Shown: positions 52,572-61,913 of the stretch, piece by piece | Layout of the letters: each line of letters starts with the position of its first letter | Numbering within the stretch: the first letter of the stretch is position 1 | NCBI GenBank assembly: GCA_944392695.1 | Contig: CALXXN010000004.1 | Coordinates: forward strand, 1 to 64,000 | Length of the DNA stretch: 64,000 nucleotides | Reading direction: 5' to 3' | Source of the DNA: an uncultured Spirochaetales bacterium | GTDB lineage: Bacteria > Spirochaetota > Spirochaetia > Sphaerochaetales > Sphaerochaetaceae | Notes under the pieces: model-generated | The model's input: the letters and a program-made list of their open reading frames with translations, nothing else | Told to the model about the DNA's origin: nothing | The model's database searches: none | Program-made: the position numbers and the translations under genes

Positions 52572-52604
52572 GTACAGGCTCCCGTTTTGTCTGGGAGCCT
52601 GTAC
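52572..52604. terminator. Hairpin, copy 2 of a duplicated element, downstream of galK
   Basis: A perfect 12-bp stem GTACAGGCTCCC/GGGAGCCTGTAC with a 9-base loop GTTTTGTCT. Shares 17 consecutive bases with copy 1 at 51456-51472. No T-run follows on the galK side. Confidence 0.8.
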
Positions 52605-52628
52605 TATTGTTGGGGTGTTTGTCTTGTC

Positions 52629-53882
52629 TTAGATGAGGCGGCAGGTCGGCTTCTTGCGGATGGCAAGGACAGTGGCTGCGCCTTCACCGAAGATGCTGTC
52701 CATCAGGGCGATGTAGTCAGCTGTGTCTTCCTTGGGGATGTAGGCCTGGATGGTTCCTGCGAAGCCACCTCCATGGACACGGCAGGCGCCTTCACCGCAG
52801 AGGAAGTCCTCGGTCAGTGAGAGTGCGATGGGGAGTCCCTGGTGCTTGGTGTCGACGACGGGGTAGACGTTCTGCAGGTATTTGAAGGATGAGTTGCCAC
52901 TCTCTGTGACGAAGTAGAGGTAGCCGTCGATATCCTTCTCCTGGAGGCACTCGAGCATGGCTTCGACCCTGGTGTTCTCATTGAGGAAGTGGATGGCACG
53001 GAGCACGGCCCTGTCGTTGCCGACAGCCGCCCTGACTTCCTTGAAGTGGCTGATCAGGTCTTCCCAGCTGACCTCCCTCATGTTCTTCTTTCCGAAGTAA
53101 GCGGCGACCTCCCTCATCTCTGTGGGGATGGCTGCGTATTCACCAGTGAGGTCGGCGTGGTCTCCCTTGGTGTCGACGATGACGAGGTCGTAGCCATAGT
53201 CTTCGAAGTTGATATCGATTGGTGTCAGCACAGGGTTGGCGTTGTCTTCGAAGTCGATTCCAACGATACCTCCCTGTGCACAGCCGATCTGGTCCAAGAG
53301 CCCGCTGGGTTTGCCGTAATAGACGTTCTCAGCATACTGCCCGATCTTGGCGAGTTCGACAGGGGCGAGTACATCATCATTGAAAAGGTTGTTGAAGATC
53401 TCAGCACAGAGGACTTCAATCGCAGCGGATGACGAGAGCCCGGATCCACGGAGGACGCGGGTGGTCGTGTTGGCCTGCCAGCCTCCGATCTTGAGACCGC
53501 GGTCCTTGAAGCTTTTGGCGATACCTCTCAGCAGGGCTTGTGTCGTGTTGACTTCATCTGCTTTGACTTCAAGGTCTGTGATGTCGACGACGACTTCAGG
53601 GAAGCCTTCGCTGTTGACGATGACCTTGTTGTCATCGCGCAGGCTGACGGCCGCGATCGTGTCGAGGTTGATCGTGCCTGCGATGACCTTGCCGAGGTTG
53701 TGGTCGGTATGGTTGCCAGCGAGCTCTGTACGTCCTGCGGTTGAGAAGAGGGCGATGTCGTCCTCCTTTGTGCCGAAGAGCTCCTCATGGCGCTGGATCA
53801 AGGACTCGTAGCGTGCATCCATGTCAGCCTTGTCATAGCGCTCGCCATAGAGGTCCTTGTAAAGGTGGCTTAAGTCTTTCAT
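52629..53882 (-). CDS. galK: Galactokinase
   Basis: The 417-residue GHMP kinase phosphorylates galactose to galactose 1-phosphate. It has the galactokinase signature GRTELAGNHTDHNLGKV, the ATP-binding GSGLSSSAAIEVL, the catalytic-region DQIGCAQGG, and the third GHMP motif GEGACRVHGGGFAGTI. The frame begins at 53960, but the ATG at 53882 with GAGGAG 9 bases upstream gives the normal N-terminus. With galE at 2.8 kb it supports galactose use; galT is not in the window. It follows recQ by 61 bases on the same strand. Confidence 0.95.
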   Translation of the reverse strand: MKDLSHLYKDLYGERYDKADMDARYESLIQRHEELFGTKEDDIALFSTAGRTELAGNHTDHNLGKVIAGTINLDTIAAVSLRDDNKVIVNSEGFPEVVVDITDLEVKADEVNTTQALLRGIAKSFKDRGLKIGGWQANTTTRVLRGSGLSSSAAIEVLCAEIFNNLFNDDVLAPVELAKIGQYAENVYYGKPSGLLDQIGCAQGGIVGIDFEDNANPVLTPIDINFEDYGYDLVIVDTKGDHADLTGEYAAIPTEMREVAAYFGKKNMREVSWEDLISHFKEVRAAVGNDRAVLRAIHFLNENTRVEAMLECLQEKDIDGYLYFVTESGNSSFKYLQNVYPVVDTKHQGLPIALSLTEDFLCGEGACRVHGGGFAGTIQAYIPKEDTADYIALMDSIFGEGAATVLAIRKKPTCRLI

Positions 53883-53943
53883 TCCTGTGTTCTCCTCTTT
53901 TGCTTTCAGGATTAGGTGAATTCTAGCACATGAGTGACGCTTT

Positions 53944-55299
53944 TCAAGGTGTTGAAGCAAGGCGGAGGCGTTTGAAGCGGCGTTTCAGGTGGCCACGCTG
54001 GATCCGTATGTTGACCGCGCTCCTGACTTCGTCATCTGTGAGCAGTGGATGTCTTTTTATCAGTATCCTGACCAAGGTCTCTTCCTTGATGAGGTAGGGG
54101 ATGCGGAGAGTCTTCCTGATGCCATCCCATACCAGTCCTTCGTGATGCGTCCCATCACAGTTGTCACAACCACTGCACTCCTCATCGAGGAGCTGTCCCA
54201 TGGCCTTGACCAGGGCGGAGCGTATGCAGCCTTGGCTTTTGAAGAGCTCCTCGAGAGGAGATTCATGGTAGGTGGTTCCCAGTAATGCCCAGGCCTCTGA
54301 AGGCCTGCCATCGCGGCCTGCACGTCCCGACTCCTGCAGATAATCGGAAGGACTGTCAGGCAGGCCGTGATGGATAACAGTCCTGATATCTTTTTTATCG
54401 ACACCAAGACCGTATGCGCATGTCGATACCAATACCGCTTCACTGTCATGGAGGAAGTCGTCTTCTATCTCCGTGCGGGTTGGTTTATCGAGACCTGCAT
54501 GGTAGCAGTAGGTTTTGAAGTGTCTTGCAAGCCTCCTTGAGAGTTCCTCAGTCATCTTCCTGGAGCGGCAGAAGACTATGGCGGGGCGTCGTTCATCAGG
54601 AGAGAGGAGCTTGATGATATCGAGCAGGGGGAAGAGGGAGTCCATCCAGTGGTAGCTGATGTTCACCCTGTTGGCGCCTCCATGGATGATTACAGCATCT
54701 TCCCCCAAGAGCTCTGTCTTGAGCCTCATGCTTGTATAGGCATCACTTGTGGCGGTGAAGGCGAGGATGCGCTTGGGATGCAGGCAGTCCCTTATCCTGC
54801 CAAGCTCCTTGTAGGCAGGGCGGAAGCTTTCTCCCCATCCTATGGCTGTGTGGGCTTCGTCTATGACAAGCAGTGAGACCTTCATCTTAGACAACCTTGA
54901 CAACACCGCCTCCTGTGAGAGCATCTCGACATTGGTGATCAGGACCTTTGATTTCCTGCTTTGAAGTCCTTGGTAGACAGCGTCCTTTTCATCCTTTGTC
55001 ATGCCTCCTTTGAGGACGAGGGCAGGAATGCCCACGTCCTTGAACCTCTTCTCCTGGTCTGCCATCAAGGCAAGGAGGGGATAGACAATCACTGTAAGTC
55101 CATCAAGCAGGATGCTTGGCAGCATGAAGCACAGGCTCTTGCCAGAACCTGTCGGCATGATGGCAAGCATGTTGGCTCCTTCCTCACACTCCAGGATGCT
55201 GTTGATGATCAGCATCTGGTAGGGGCGCAGGAAGTCGATGTTGAAGACGTCCTTGGCAGTCTTCGCACTCAGTGTGGCTATGTCTTCTCTTTGTTCCAT
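53944..55299 (-). CDS. recQ: RecQ-type DNA helicase
   Basis: The 451-residue SF2 helicase has motif 0 FRPYQ, Walker A MPTGSGKSLCFMLP, VIDEAHTAIGWGESFRPAY (DEAH plus aromatic-rich loop), AFTATSD, and motif VI ESGRAGRDGRPSEA. The zinc-binding part is short (ECSGCDNCDG). It lacks the HRDC domain and most of the winged helix of E. coli RecQ (about 610 residues), so it is a short RecQ form. It unwinds DNA in repair and recombination. Basic C-terminus (HLKRRFKRLRL). Confidence 0.88.
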   Translation of the reverse strand: MEQREDIATLSAKTAKDVFNIDFLRPYQMLIINSILECEEGANMLAIMPTGSGKSLCFMLPSILLDGLTVIVYPLLALMADQEKRFKDVGIPALVLKGGMTKDEKDAVYQGLQSRKSKVLITNVEMLSQEAVLSRLSKMKVSLLVIDEAHTAIGWGESFRPAYKELGRIRDCLHPKRILAFTATSDAYTSMRLKTELLGEDAVIIHGGANRVNISYHWMDSLFPLLDIIKLLSPDERRPAIVFCRSRKMTEELSRRLARHFKTYCYHAGLDKPTRTEIEDDFLHDSEAVLVSTCAYGLGVDKKDIRTVIHHGLPDSPSDYLQESGRAGRDGRPSEAWALLGTTYHESPLEELFKSQGCIRSALVKAMGQLLDEECSGCDNCDGTHHEGLVWDGIRKTLRIPYLIKEETLVRILIKRHPLLTDDEVRSAVNIRIQRGHLKRRFKRLRLASTP

Positions 55300-55553
55300 A
55301 CCAACTCATATTCAGATGAAATTCGTAGTGTACATATTGATATTAATCATGGTATAAACGGTATGATATTCAAAGATGATTATTCTCTTGAGATGAATGG
55401 TGGAAAAATCTACTCAGCTTTCTTTTCCATCAATTTGGATGGTTGGATTATGTTGGTAATCATCCAGACCCATATGTAATAATGATTAATGTAGATGAGT
55501 GAATGGAGCTTTCCTAGCCACTGCATATGAGAGGTGCATCAGGAGGGGTTGTC

Positions 55554-55703
55554 ATGGATATCAAGAACAATGATGGGCCTAAATCAGACCCGTCTCCGTT
55601 AGTCGATAAGGTGGCATTGTGGAAAAGCTTACAGGGAAGTGTTCCTGGTGGGGACGAGGTTGATGCATTGGAAGCCAAGGATGAGAGGCTTGGCTTATCA
55701 TGA
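55554..55703 (+). CDS. Possible 49-residue protein of unknown function
   Basis: The frame has a strong AGGAGGGG 7 bases before its ATG and codes an acidic, soluble 49-residue peptide (starting MDIKNNDGPKSDPSPL and containing VALWKSLQGSVPGGDEVD). No family is recognised. The ribosome site is the main reason to list it; it may be the start of a broken longer gene. Confidence 0.35.
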   Translation: MDIKNNDGPKSDPSPLVDKVALWKSLQGSVPGGDEVDALEAKDERLGLS

Positions 55704-55975
55704 TTATGGAGTGAAGTTTTCCTGACACCTATTGTTTTGACTTTGTCTTTCTTGGCCCATTCATAGCCTTGATTGTCTTCTCCTCACCTTGGTAAAATCT
55801 TTTTTCATATTCTTACAATATCAATAATTGCTTCTTTGGTTCTATCTGTTTCGATAGGATTGCGTGGCACAAAACAGGAGAAAAAAGCGAATCAGGAAGG
55901 TAGGACCCTCCCAGAAAGGGTGCTTCCTACCATGGCGGGGGCTTGCCATGGGATTGATGCAACCCTGTATGGGGA
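55704..55975. other. Intergenic stretch before the broken Rpn gene
   Basis: About 270 AT-rich bases with no supported gene. A frame from 55773 has a hydrophobic start but no ribosome site and poor composition. Confidence 0.4.
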
Positions 55976-55987
55976 AGGAGCAATCGT

Positions 55988-56899
55988 ATGGAGAACAGTG
56001 GGAAAGGACCACCCGTTGGATTAGAAACCAGGAGATGGAAGAAGAAATTACGCAAGAAGATACTTGAGTCTTGTCTTGCGGATGACGAAGTCTTCGAATG
56101 GGTGGCGAGGCGGCATCCTGAGGTGTTGGAAATGATCATCAGCAAGATCAAGAGGCAGGATGTGCTTCTGATGTCCATCCAGACGCAGAAGCGTGTCACC
56201 TATGGTCCTGACAACGAAGCGGTGCGCTTTGATGCCTACGCTGAAGGCTTTGATGGTGTGTTGTATGTGGTCGAAATCCAGCAGGATGCTTCAAAGGCTC
56301 CTATAGGACGCTTGGAAACTTACATGGCAGTGCTGACGATTGAGGCCTTGGTCAGTGGCAAGTCTTGTTACAATATGCTGCCACATGAGTTGGTCTTCAT
56401 CTATGTAAGGGGACTGGCCTCCTTGAAACCTGGGTTATAAACTTCTTCATTAGGGATGGAGGGCTTCCGAGGTAAGGGGAAGCTTCACATCGTAGTGCTG
56501 GGTCCTGATACAGATGACCCTGTGCTGTTGCAGTTGTGGAAGGACTTTACGGAAGTGGATCCATCCAAGATCGAGGACGACTTGATCCGCGAGGTGATGA
56601 CAGGACTCAAGAAGGATGGTAAGGAGATGGCGGAGATGAGTGAATTCATTCAGAAAGCATTTGGTGCTGAGATAGAATTGGTCAAAGCTGAAGAAGATGC
56701 TGAGGCTGCAAGGGCCTTGGTAGCTAAGGATGCTGAAACAGCAAAGGCTTTAGCAGCTAAGGATGCCGGATATAAGCAGATGATGATCGATTGTGCCAGT
56801 GCGATGCTTGCCAAGGGCTATCCTGTGGCAGATGTGATGCAGTTCACAGGGCTGAGCCGGGCTGAGGTTGAAGCCCTCAGTGGTGATTCATCTATTTGA
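55988..56899 (+). pseudogene. Rpn-family PD-(D/E)XK nuclease gene broken by a stop
   Basis: AAGGAG lies 7 bases before the ATG at 55988. The first 150 codons match Rpn/PDDEXK_2 proteins: KKILESCLADDEVFEWVARRHPEV, the Asp in VRFDAYAEG, VVEIQQDAS as the E-x-Q motif, RLETYMAVL and LPHELVFIY. A TAA at 56438 ends the frame; the same frame resumes at 56456 with LHIVVLGPDTDDPVLLQLWKDF, DPSKIEDDLIREVMTGLKK and the HTH-like end PVADVMQFTGLSRAEVEAL. The joining part (VRGLASLKPGL) does not look like the family, so a pair of compensating frameshifts or a small rearrangement plus the stop is likely. A short Ala/Lys repeat (AKDAETAKALAAKDA) lies near the end. Confidence 0.75.
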
Positions 56900-56924
56900 T
56901 TGACCGCTACAGTTGGTAAAAGAG

Positions 56925-56955
56925 AGGAGGAGGCCCTGACAGCCTCCTCCTTCTT
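56925..56955. terminator. Bidirectional terminator
   Basis: A perfect 10-bp stem AGGAGGAGGC/GCCTCCTCCT with a 7-base loop, then TCTTATT on the right and CTCTCTTTT on the minus strand. It ends both the Rpn remnant and ackA. Confidence 0.88.
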
Positions 56956-56972
56956 ATTGTTGTTGGCCTTTG

Positions 56973-58316
56973 TCAGGCCTTCTTGGCAGGGCGGACGATG
57001 ATCTTCGCCAGCTCTGGCTTCTTCTTGAGGTTCTCGACCAGGCCGCGCTCACGTGCCTTGTTGACGTAGCTTGGATCCTCGAAGGTGTAGTGGAAGTTCG
57101 TGTGGACATCGTAGGTGCCGTTCATCAGGGCGAAGGCATCCTCTGTCATGACGAGCTCCTCGTCTGTCGGGATGACGAAGACCTTGACAGGTGAGTCATC
57201 TGTCGAGATGCAGGTCTCTGCATTGCGGCAGTGTGAGAGGTCGTTCTTCTCCTCATCAAGCTTGATGCCAAGGTTCTCGAGTCCACGCAATGAGCCACGG
57301 CGGATGTGTTCTCCCATCTCACCGACACCTGCGGTGAAGACGACGGCGTCGACACGGCCAAGGAGGGCAGTGTAGGAGCCGATGTACTTCTTGATCCTGT
57401 GGCACTCCATGTCGATGGCGAGCTGGGCCATCTTGTCACCCTCGTCAGCTGCCTTGTGGACATCCCTCCTGTCCTGCTTGCCGCACAGGCCGAGGAGGCC
57501 TGACTTCTTGTTCAGGATCGTGTCCATCTCCTCGACTGTGATTCCGAGGTTCTTGCAGATGTAGGGGACGATGGCGGGGTCGATGTCACCAGAGCGTGAA
57601 CCCATGACCAGACCTTCAAGCGGGGTCAGTCCCATCGAGGTGTCGACACAGATGCCGTTCTTGACGGCACAGGCGGAAGCGCCGTTGCCGATATGGAGGA
57701 TGATGACATTGGTGTCCTTGTTCTCCTTGCCCAGGAGGACAGCGGCCCTCTTGGCGCAGTAGAGGTGGCTGGTTCCATGGAAGCCGTAACGGCGGACATT
57801 GAAGTCCTTGTACCAGGAGTAGGGCACTGCGTACATGTAGGCCTCTTCAGGCATCGTCTGGTGCCAGGCGGTATCCATGATGATCGCCTGTGGGACATTG
57901 GGCATGAGCTTGCGGGCGACCTCGATACCCATGATGTTGGCAGGCATGTGCAGTGGGCCTAGGGGGATGATCTCCTTGAGCTTCTCAATGACCTCGTCTG
58001 TGACGAGCGTCGACTTCTTGAAGTACTCGCCGCCATGGAGGACGCGGTGGCCGACAGCGCCGATCTCATCAAGGGACTTGATGCAACCATAGGTCTCATC
58101 AGTCAGCATCTTCAGGATCAGCTCGATCGCCTCCATGTGGGTGGGGGATGAGAAGCGGGCTTCGTACTCAGGCTTGCCTGTGGCGTTCTGCTCGATTGTC
58201 GAATACTCGAGACCGATCCTCTCGACGACGCCGACAGCGAGGACGTCCTTGTTGTCCCAATCATAGACCTGGTACTTGGCGGAAGAGCTTCCGCAGTTCA
58301 ATGTCAGGATGACCAT
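56973..58316 (-). CDS. ackA: Acetate kinase
   Basis: The 447-residue ASKHA kinase makes ATP and acetate from acetyl phosphate. It has the N-terminal [91 protein letters not shown] and [13 protein letters not shown]. It is somewhat longer than E. coli AckA (400) because of additions near the C-terminus. AGGAG precedes the ATG by 9 bases. It is monocistronic; pta is not in the window. Confidence 0.96.
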   Translation of the reverse strand: MVILTLNCGSSSAKYQVYDWDNKDVLAVGVVERIGLEYSTIEQNATGKPEYEARFSSPTHMEAIELILKMLTDETYGCIKSLDEIGAVGHRVLHGGEYFKKSTLVTDEVIEKLKEIIPLGPLHMPANIMGIEVARKLMPNVPQAIIMDTAWHQTMPEEAYMYAVPYSWYKDFNVRRYGFHGTSHLYCAKRAAVLLGKENKDTNVIILHIGNGASACAVKNGICVDTSMGLTPLEGLVMGSRSGDIDPAIVPYICKNLGITVEEMDTILNKKSGLLGLCGKQDRRDVHKAADEGDKMAQLAIDMECHRIKKYIGSYTALLGRVDAVVFTAGVGEMGEHIRRGSLRGLENLGIKLDEEKNDLSHCRNAETCISTDDSPVKVFVIPTDEELVMTEDAFALMNGTYDVHTNFHYTFEDPSYVNKARERGLVENLKKKPELAKIIVRPAKKA

Positions 58317-58456
58317 TCTTTTCTTCTCCTAGTGTTTGTCTTTGCAGATGAGACAATTTAACCACCACTGACGATGATTATCAAGGAGAAGAGGGGGTGC
58401 CGGAGTGGGCTTTGGATGTGCCTTTTGAAACACTTCAGGGGCTTTGAGGGTAATGA

Positions 58457-59479
58457 ATGTGCATGAGGAAAGTGACCGCAGCCCTTGCCTTGGCCTTCCT
58501 GCTGGCGCTGCCTTGTGGTGGTGCCACTCTCAGCTTGTACAGTGGAGGTGGGCTCTATTACCGTGATGAGGTCCTGCGCTTCGACAGCAGGTCGATGGAG
58601 GCATCCCTCTCGACAGGTTTGCTGCGGCTTGGCTCCATCGACGAGGACCTTGTCGACCTGGCGCTCTCGGGTCAGCAGGCACCCTGGCTGGGAAGGCTTG
58701 CATCTGACGAGCTGGATATTTCAGGTGCCGCCCTGGTCCTGGATGAGGCGGCCGTCTTCCTGCTCTCTTCCCCACGTCCCCTGCTTGGCCTCTCGCTGAA
58801 GCCTGGCCGCTTCGCATTGAGCCTCGCCTATGGAGGCCGGACCTCCTGGGAGGAGGGACTGATGAAGGAACACACCTCACGCCATGGGCCTGCCGCCTTC
58901 GCCATGGCACTTGGCTGGCTTGGGGAGCACCTGCTCGCCAGGGGGCGCTTCAGCTGGGTTGATGAAGTCGGCATGATGTTCCAGCTCTCCCTCGGGGCCG
59001 CCTGGCAGGGGCTGGGCCTTGTCTGGACCCGGGGAGGGGAGGCCGACCTTGCCGTGTTGGATGAGGCGGTGGAAGATGAGTACGTGGTCTTCCTTGATAC
59101 CGCCCCATTCTCATTCACCCTGTCCAGGACGCTTCATGACAAGGCGGTGCGGCCTGGCACTTACAGGGTGAAGGAGGGCAGGGTCTCGGTGCGCCTGGCG
59201 CTGGGACGGCTGAGGCTGTCCTCCTCGATGACTTCATCTTTCTCGGCAAAGGGGGTATGGGAGGACGAGGTCTCCTTCCTCCTTGGCTACCGTGGCATCA
59301 TGCTGGGCTGGGACAGTGTTGATGGATTCTCCATCTCGTTGGGACGTGATGGGATCCGCTTCCACTGGGAGGATGGTGTATACGCGTTATCCGCACGTTT
59401 CGATGGCAGGATGGGGCATGTCAGGGTGAGGTTGGAGAGCGATGGCAGTGCCGAGGCCGTGCTGACACTCTATCTATGA
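58457..59479 (+). CDS. Exported envelope protein of unknown function
   Basis: The 340-residue protein has a signal peptide (hydrophobic ALALAFLLALPCGGA, residues 8-22) and then alternating beta-strand patterns (FALSLAYGGRTS, GRFSWVDEVGMMFQLSLG, RVSVRLALGRLRLSSSM, HVRVRLESDGSAEAVLTLYL). This suggests an outer-membrane barrel or periplasmic beta protein. No family is recognised. GAGG lies 7 bases before the ATG. It overlaps the convergent murB stop by 6 bases. Confidence 0.65.
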   Translation: MCMRKVTAALALAFLLALPCGGATLSLYSGGGLYYRDEVLRFDSRSMEASLSTGLLRLGSIDEDLVDLALSGQQAPWLGRLASDELDISGAALVLDEAAVFLLSSPRPLLGLSLKPGRFALSLAYGGRTSWEEGLMKEHTSRHGPAAFAMALGWLGEHLLARGRFSWVDEVGMMFQLSLGAAWQGLGLVWTRGGEADLAVLDEAVEDEYVVFLDTAPFSFTLSRTLHDKAVRPGTYRVKEGRVSVRLALGRLRLSSSMTSSFSAKGVWEDEVSFLLGYRGIMLGWDSVDGFSISLGRDGIRFHWEDGVYALSARFDGRMGHVRVRLESDGSAEAVLTLYL

Positions 59480-60373
59480 GAAGTCACCAAGGAGGCGGAC
59501 CTCGCGCTCAAGCATGATCCCTGTCTTGGCATGCACCCTGTCCTGGATGAGCCTGGACAGGTCCATCACATCCTTGCTCGTGGCATTGCCTTTGTTGATG
59601 ATGAAGCCTGCATGGAAGTCAGCCGTGGCCGCCCCGCCGATCGAGATGCCCTTGAGCCCCGCCTCATCAATCAGCTTGCCTGCTGATGTACCCCCGGGGT
59701 TCTTGAAGAAACAACCGAGCGAAGGATTCCTGAACTGCCCCATGCGTACACGTTCCGCCTTGTAGCGTTCCTTCTCCTGCCTTGCCTGGACTGTGTTGAG
59801 CGCAGGTCCAAGGCGGAAGGCGACACTGAGCAGGAGCTCGTCATCACCAATCGGGGAGCTCCTGTAGCCGAAGGCCCCGGCGTAGTGGGGCAGGCGGTGG
59901 ACCTTGGCATCCTTTGTCATGATGTCCATGTAGAGCACATGCTCGGAGATCGAGAGCCCGTTCGCACCTGCGTTGCCGACAACAGCACCTCCTACGGTCC
60001 CAGGTATCCCTCCAAGACGCTCAAGCCCTGTCAGCTTGTGCTCGACCGACTTGTTGATCACGGTGTCGAGCTTCTCTCCTGCATAGGCGGTGAAGAGGTC
60101 CCCCTTGATCAAGAGGCCCCGGATCTTGGCTGTGGAGATGACGATGCCTTCCACGCCCTCATCTGAGACAAGGGTGTTCGTCAGGCTGCCGATCACATGG
60201 GTCCTGACCCCATGGCGGCGTGCCATCTCGAGGACGGCCCGGAGCTGGCGGACAGAGGCAGGGGCGCAGAAGAATTCGGCCTTGCCTCCTGTCCTCATCC
60301 CGCTGACCGGGCCAAGGGGCCTGTCTGTCCAGGTCTCGACCCCGCGCCATCTCAAGTCATCAACTATCCTCAT
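59474..60373 (-). CDS. murB: UDP-N-acetylenolpyruvoylglucosamine reductase
   Basis: The roughly 299-residue FAD enzyme reduces UDP-GlcNAc-enolpyruvate to UDP-MurNAc. It has VSGMRTGGKAEFFCAP, the FAD-binding GGIPGTVGGAVVGNAGANG, the active-site segment GCFFKNPGGTSAGKLIDEAGLKG, and HAGFIINKGNATSKDV. The catalytic Ser of E. coli MurB (Ser229, GSFFKNP) is Cys here. The frame extends to 60478 across the cysS start; the ATG at 60373 with AGGGG directly before it gives the usual N-terminus. It shows that the organism makes peptidoglycan. Confidence 0.92.
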   Translation of the reverse strand: MRIVDDLRWRGVETWTDRPLGPVSGMRTGGKAEFFCAPASVRQLRAVLEMARRHGVRTHVIGSLTNTLVSDEGVEGIVISTAKIRGLLIKGDLFTAYAGEKLDTVINKSVEHKLTGLERLGGIPGTVGGAVVGNAGANGLSISEHVLYMDIMTKDAKVHRLPHYAGAFGYRSSPIGDDELLLSVAFRLGPALNTVQARQEKERYKAERVRMGQFRNPSLGCFFKNPGGTSAGKLIDEAGLKGISIGGAATADFHAGFIINKGNATSKDVMDLSRLIQDRVHAKTGIMLEREVRLLGDFS

Positions 60374-60476
60374 GCCCCTATCCTGCATCATCAGGGCTCC
60401 ATGGGGCAAGCTGTGCGTCAGTTTGAACTTGACGCCGTAATTGATTATTATCTTGGAGGCAATCATAGGAGAGCCC

Positions 60477-61898
60477 ATGATCAGATTCTACAACACACTC
60501 ACACGCAGCCTCGAAGACTTCGTACCACTTGAAGAAGGCAAGGTAGGACTCTATTGCTGCGGACCTACGGTATACAACTACGCCCATATCGGCAACCTCA
60601 GGACCTACATCTTCGAGGACCTCTTGCACAGGACGCTGGTCCATGCCGGCTACAAGCTCAAGCATGTCATGAACATAACCGATGTCGGCCACCTGACAGG
60701 GGATGGCGATGATGGCGAGGACAAGATGGCGAAGAGCGCAAGGGAGGCAGGCCGCTCGGTCTGGGACATCGCCGCCTTCTACACAGAGGCCTTCTTCCAT
60801 GACGAAGCCCTGCTGAACATCATACGTCCTGATGTCGTGTGCAAGGCGACTGACAACATCGATGGCATGATCGAGGTCATCAAGCTGCTGGAGGAGAAGG
60901 GTCATACCTACACCGCAGGTGGCAATGTCTATTTCTCAATCGACACGATTGATGACTATGGCAAGCTGGCGAAGCTGAACCTTGATGAGCTCAAGGAAGG
61001 TGCCCGCATCGAGGTCGATGGCAACAAGCGCAACCCCAAGGACTTTGTCCTCTGGTTCACGAACTCGAAGTTCCAGGGCCAGGCCATGCAATGGCCATCC
61101 CCCTGGGGGACGGGCTATCCTGGCTGGCATATCGAGTGCTCTGCCATGTCAAGCCGTTACCTCGGCCACCAGTTCGACATACATTGTGGTGGCATCGACG
61201 CCATACCAGTCCACCATACGAACGAGATCGCCCAGTCTGAGGCCGCCTTTGGCATCAAGCCCTGGGTGCGTTACTGGCTCCATGGAGAATTCCTCCTGAA
61301 TGACAAGGGCAAGATGAGCAAGTCTTCTGGTGGCTTCCTGACCCTGACCTCGCTTACCGACCAGGGCTATGATCCACTTGACTACCGCTACTTCTGCCTG
61401 ACAGGCCACTACCGCAGCCAGCTGCGCTTCTCCTTCGATTCCCTCTCGCAGGCACGCCAGGCGAGGCTGACACTGATGCGCCGTGTAGCCGCTTTGAAGG
61501 CTGCCACCAAGGCAGCAGCTGCCTTGAGTGGACGTGCCGCTGAACTGGAGAAGGCCTTCTTCGATGCGATGGAGGACGACCTCAAGGCCCCACAGGCCCT
61601 GGCTGTCCTCTGGACGGCGCTCAGGGATGAGTCGGTTGACGACGCCCAGAAGCTCGCCCTCGTGCTCTCGATGGATTCCATCCTCGGCCTTTCCCTTGAC
61701 AAGGCGGGTGAGGATGCCGCCCCTGCGGATTCCTTCCCCCAGGAGGCCTTGGACCTGGTCGCCCAGAGGACCGCGGCCAAGAAGGCCAAGGACTTCAAGA
61801 GGGCTGATGAGATCCGTGACCAGCTCACTGCCATGGGCTTCAAGGTCGTTGACACGCCCAAGGGCCCTGTCCTCGAGCGCTGTAACCTTGGCAATTGA
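60477..61898 (+). CDS. cysS: Cysteinyl-tRNA synthetase
   Basis: The 473-residue class I enzyme charges tRNA-Cys. It has the zinc/HIGH region LYCCGPTVYNYAHIGNLRTYIFEDLL, WPSPWGTGYPGWHIECSAMSS, GGIDAIPVHHTNEIAQSEA and KMSKS in DKGKMSKSSGGF. The frame opens at 60441 but the ATG at 60477 has AGGAG 5 bases upstream and is the family start. The sigma factor gene follows after 15 bases and may share the transcript. Confidence 0.95.
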   Translation: MIRFYNTLTRSLEDFVPLEEGKVGLYCCGPTVYNYAHIGNLRTYIFEDLLHRTLVHAGYKLKHVMNITDVGHLTGDGDDGEDKMAKSAREAGRSVWDIAAFYTEAFFHDEALLNIIRPDVVCKATDNIDGMIEVIKLLEEKGHTYTAGGNVYFSIDTIDDYGKLAKLNLDELKEGARIEVDGNKRNPKDFVLWFTNSKFQGQAMQWPSPWGTGYPGWHIECSAMSSRYLGHQFDIHCGGIDAIPVHHTNEIAQSEAAFGIKPWVRYWLHGEFLLNDKGKMSKSSGGFLTLTSLTDQGYDPLDYRYFCLTGHYRSQLRFSFDSLSQARQARLTLMRRVAALKAATKAAAALSGRAAELEKAFFDAMEDDLKAPQALAVLWTALRDESVDDAQKLALVLSMDSILGLSLDKAGEDAAPADSFPQEALDLVAQRTAAKKAKDFKRADEIRDQLTAMGFKVVDTPKGPVLERCNLGN

Positions 61899-61913
61899 GG
61901 CGCGTTTAGGCTT

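Noticed and set aside
56680-56790. Ala/Lys/Asp repeats near the end of the Rpn remnant as a mobile repeat
   Set aside because: Only two to three imperfect copies; such helical linkers are usual in these proteins.
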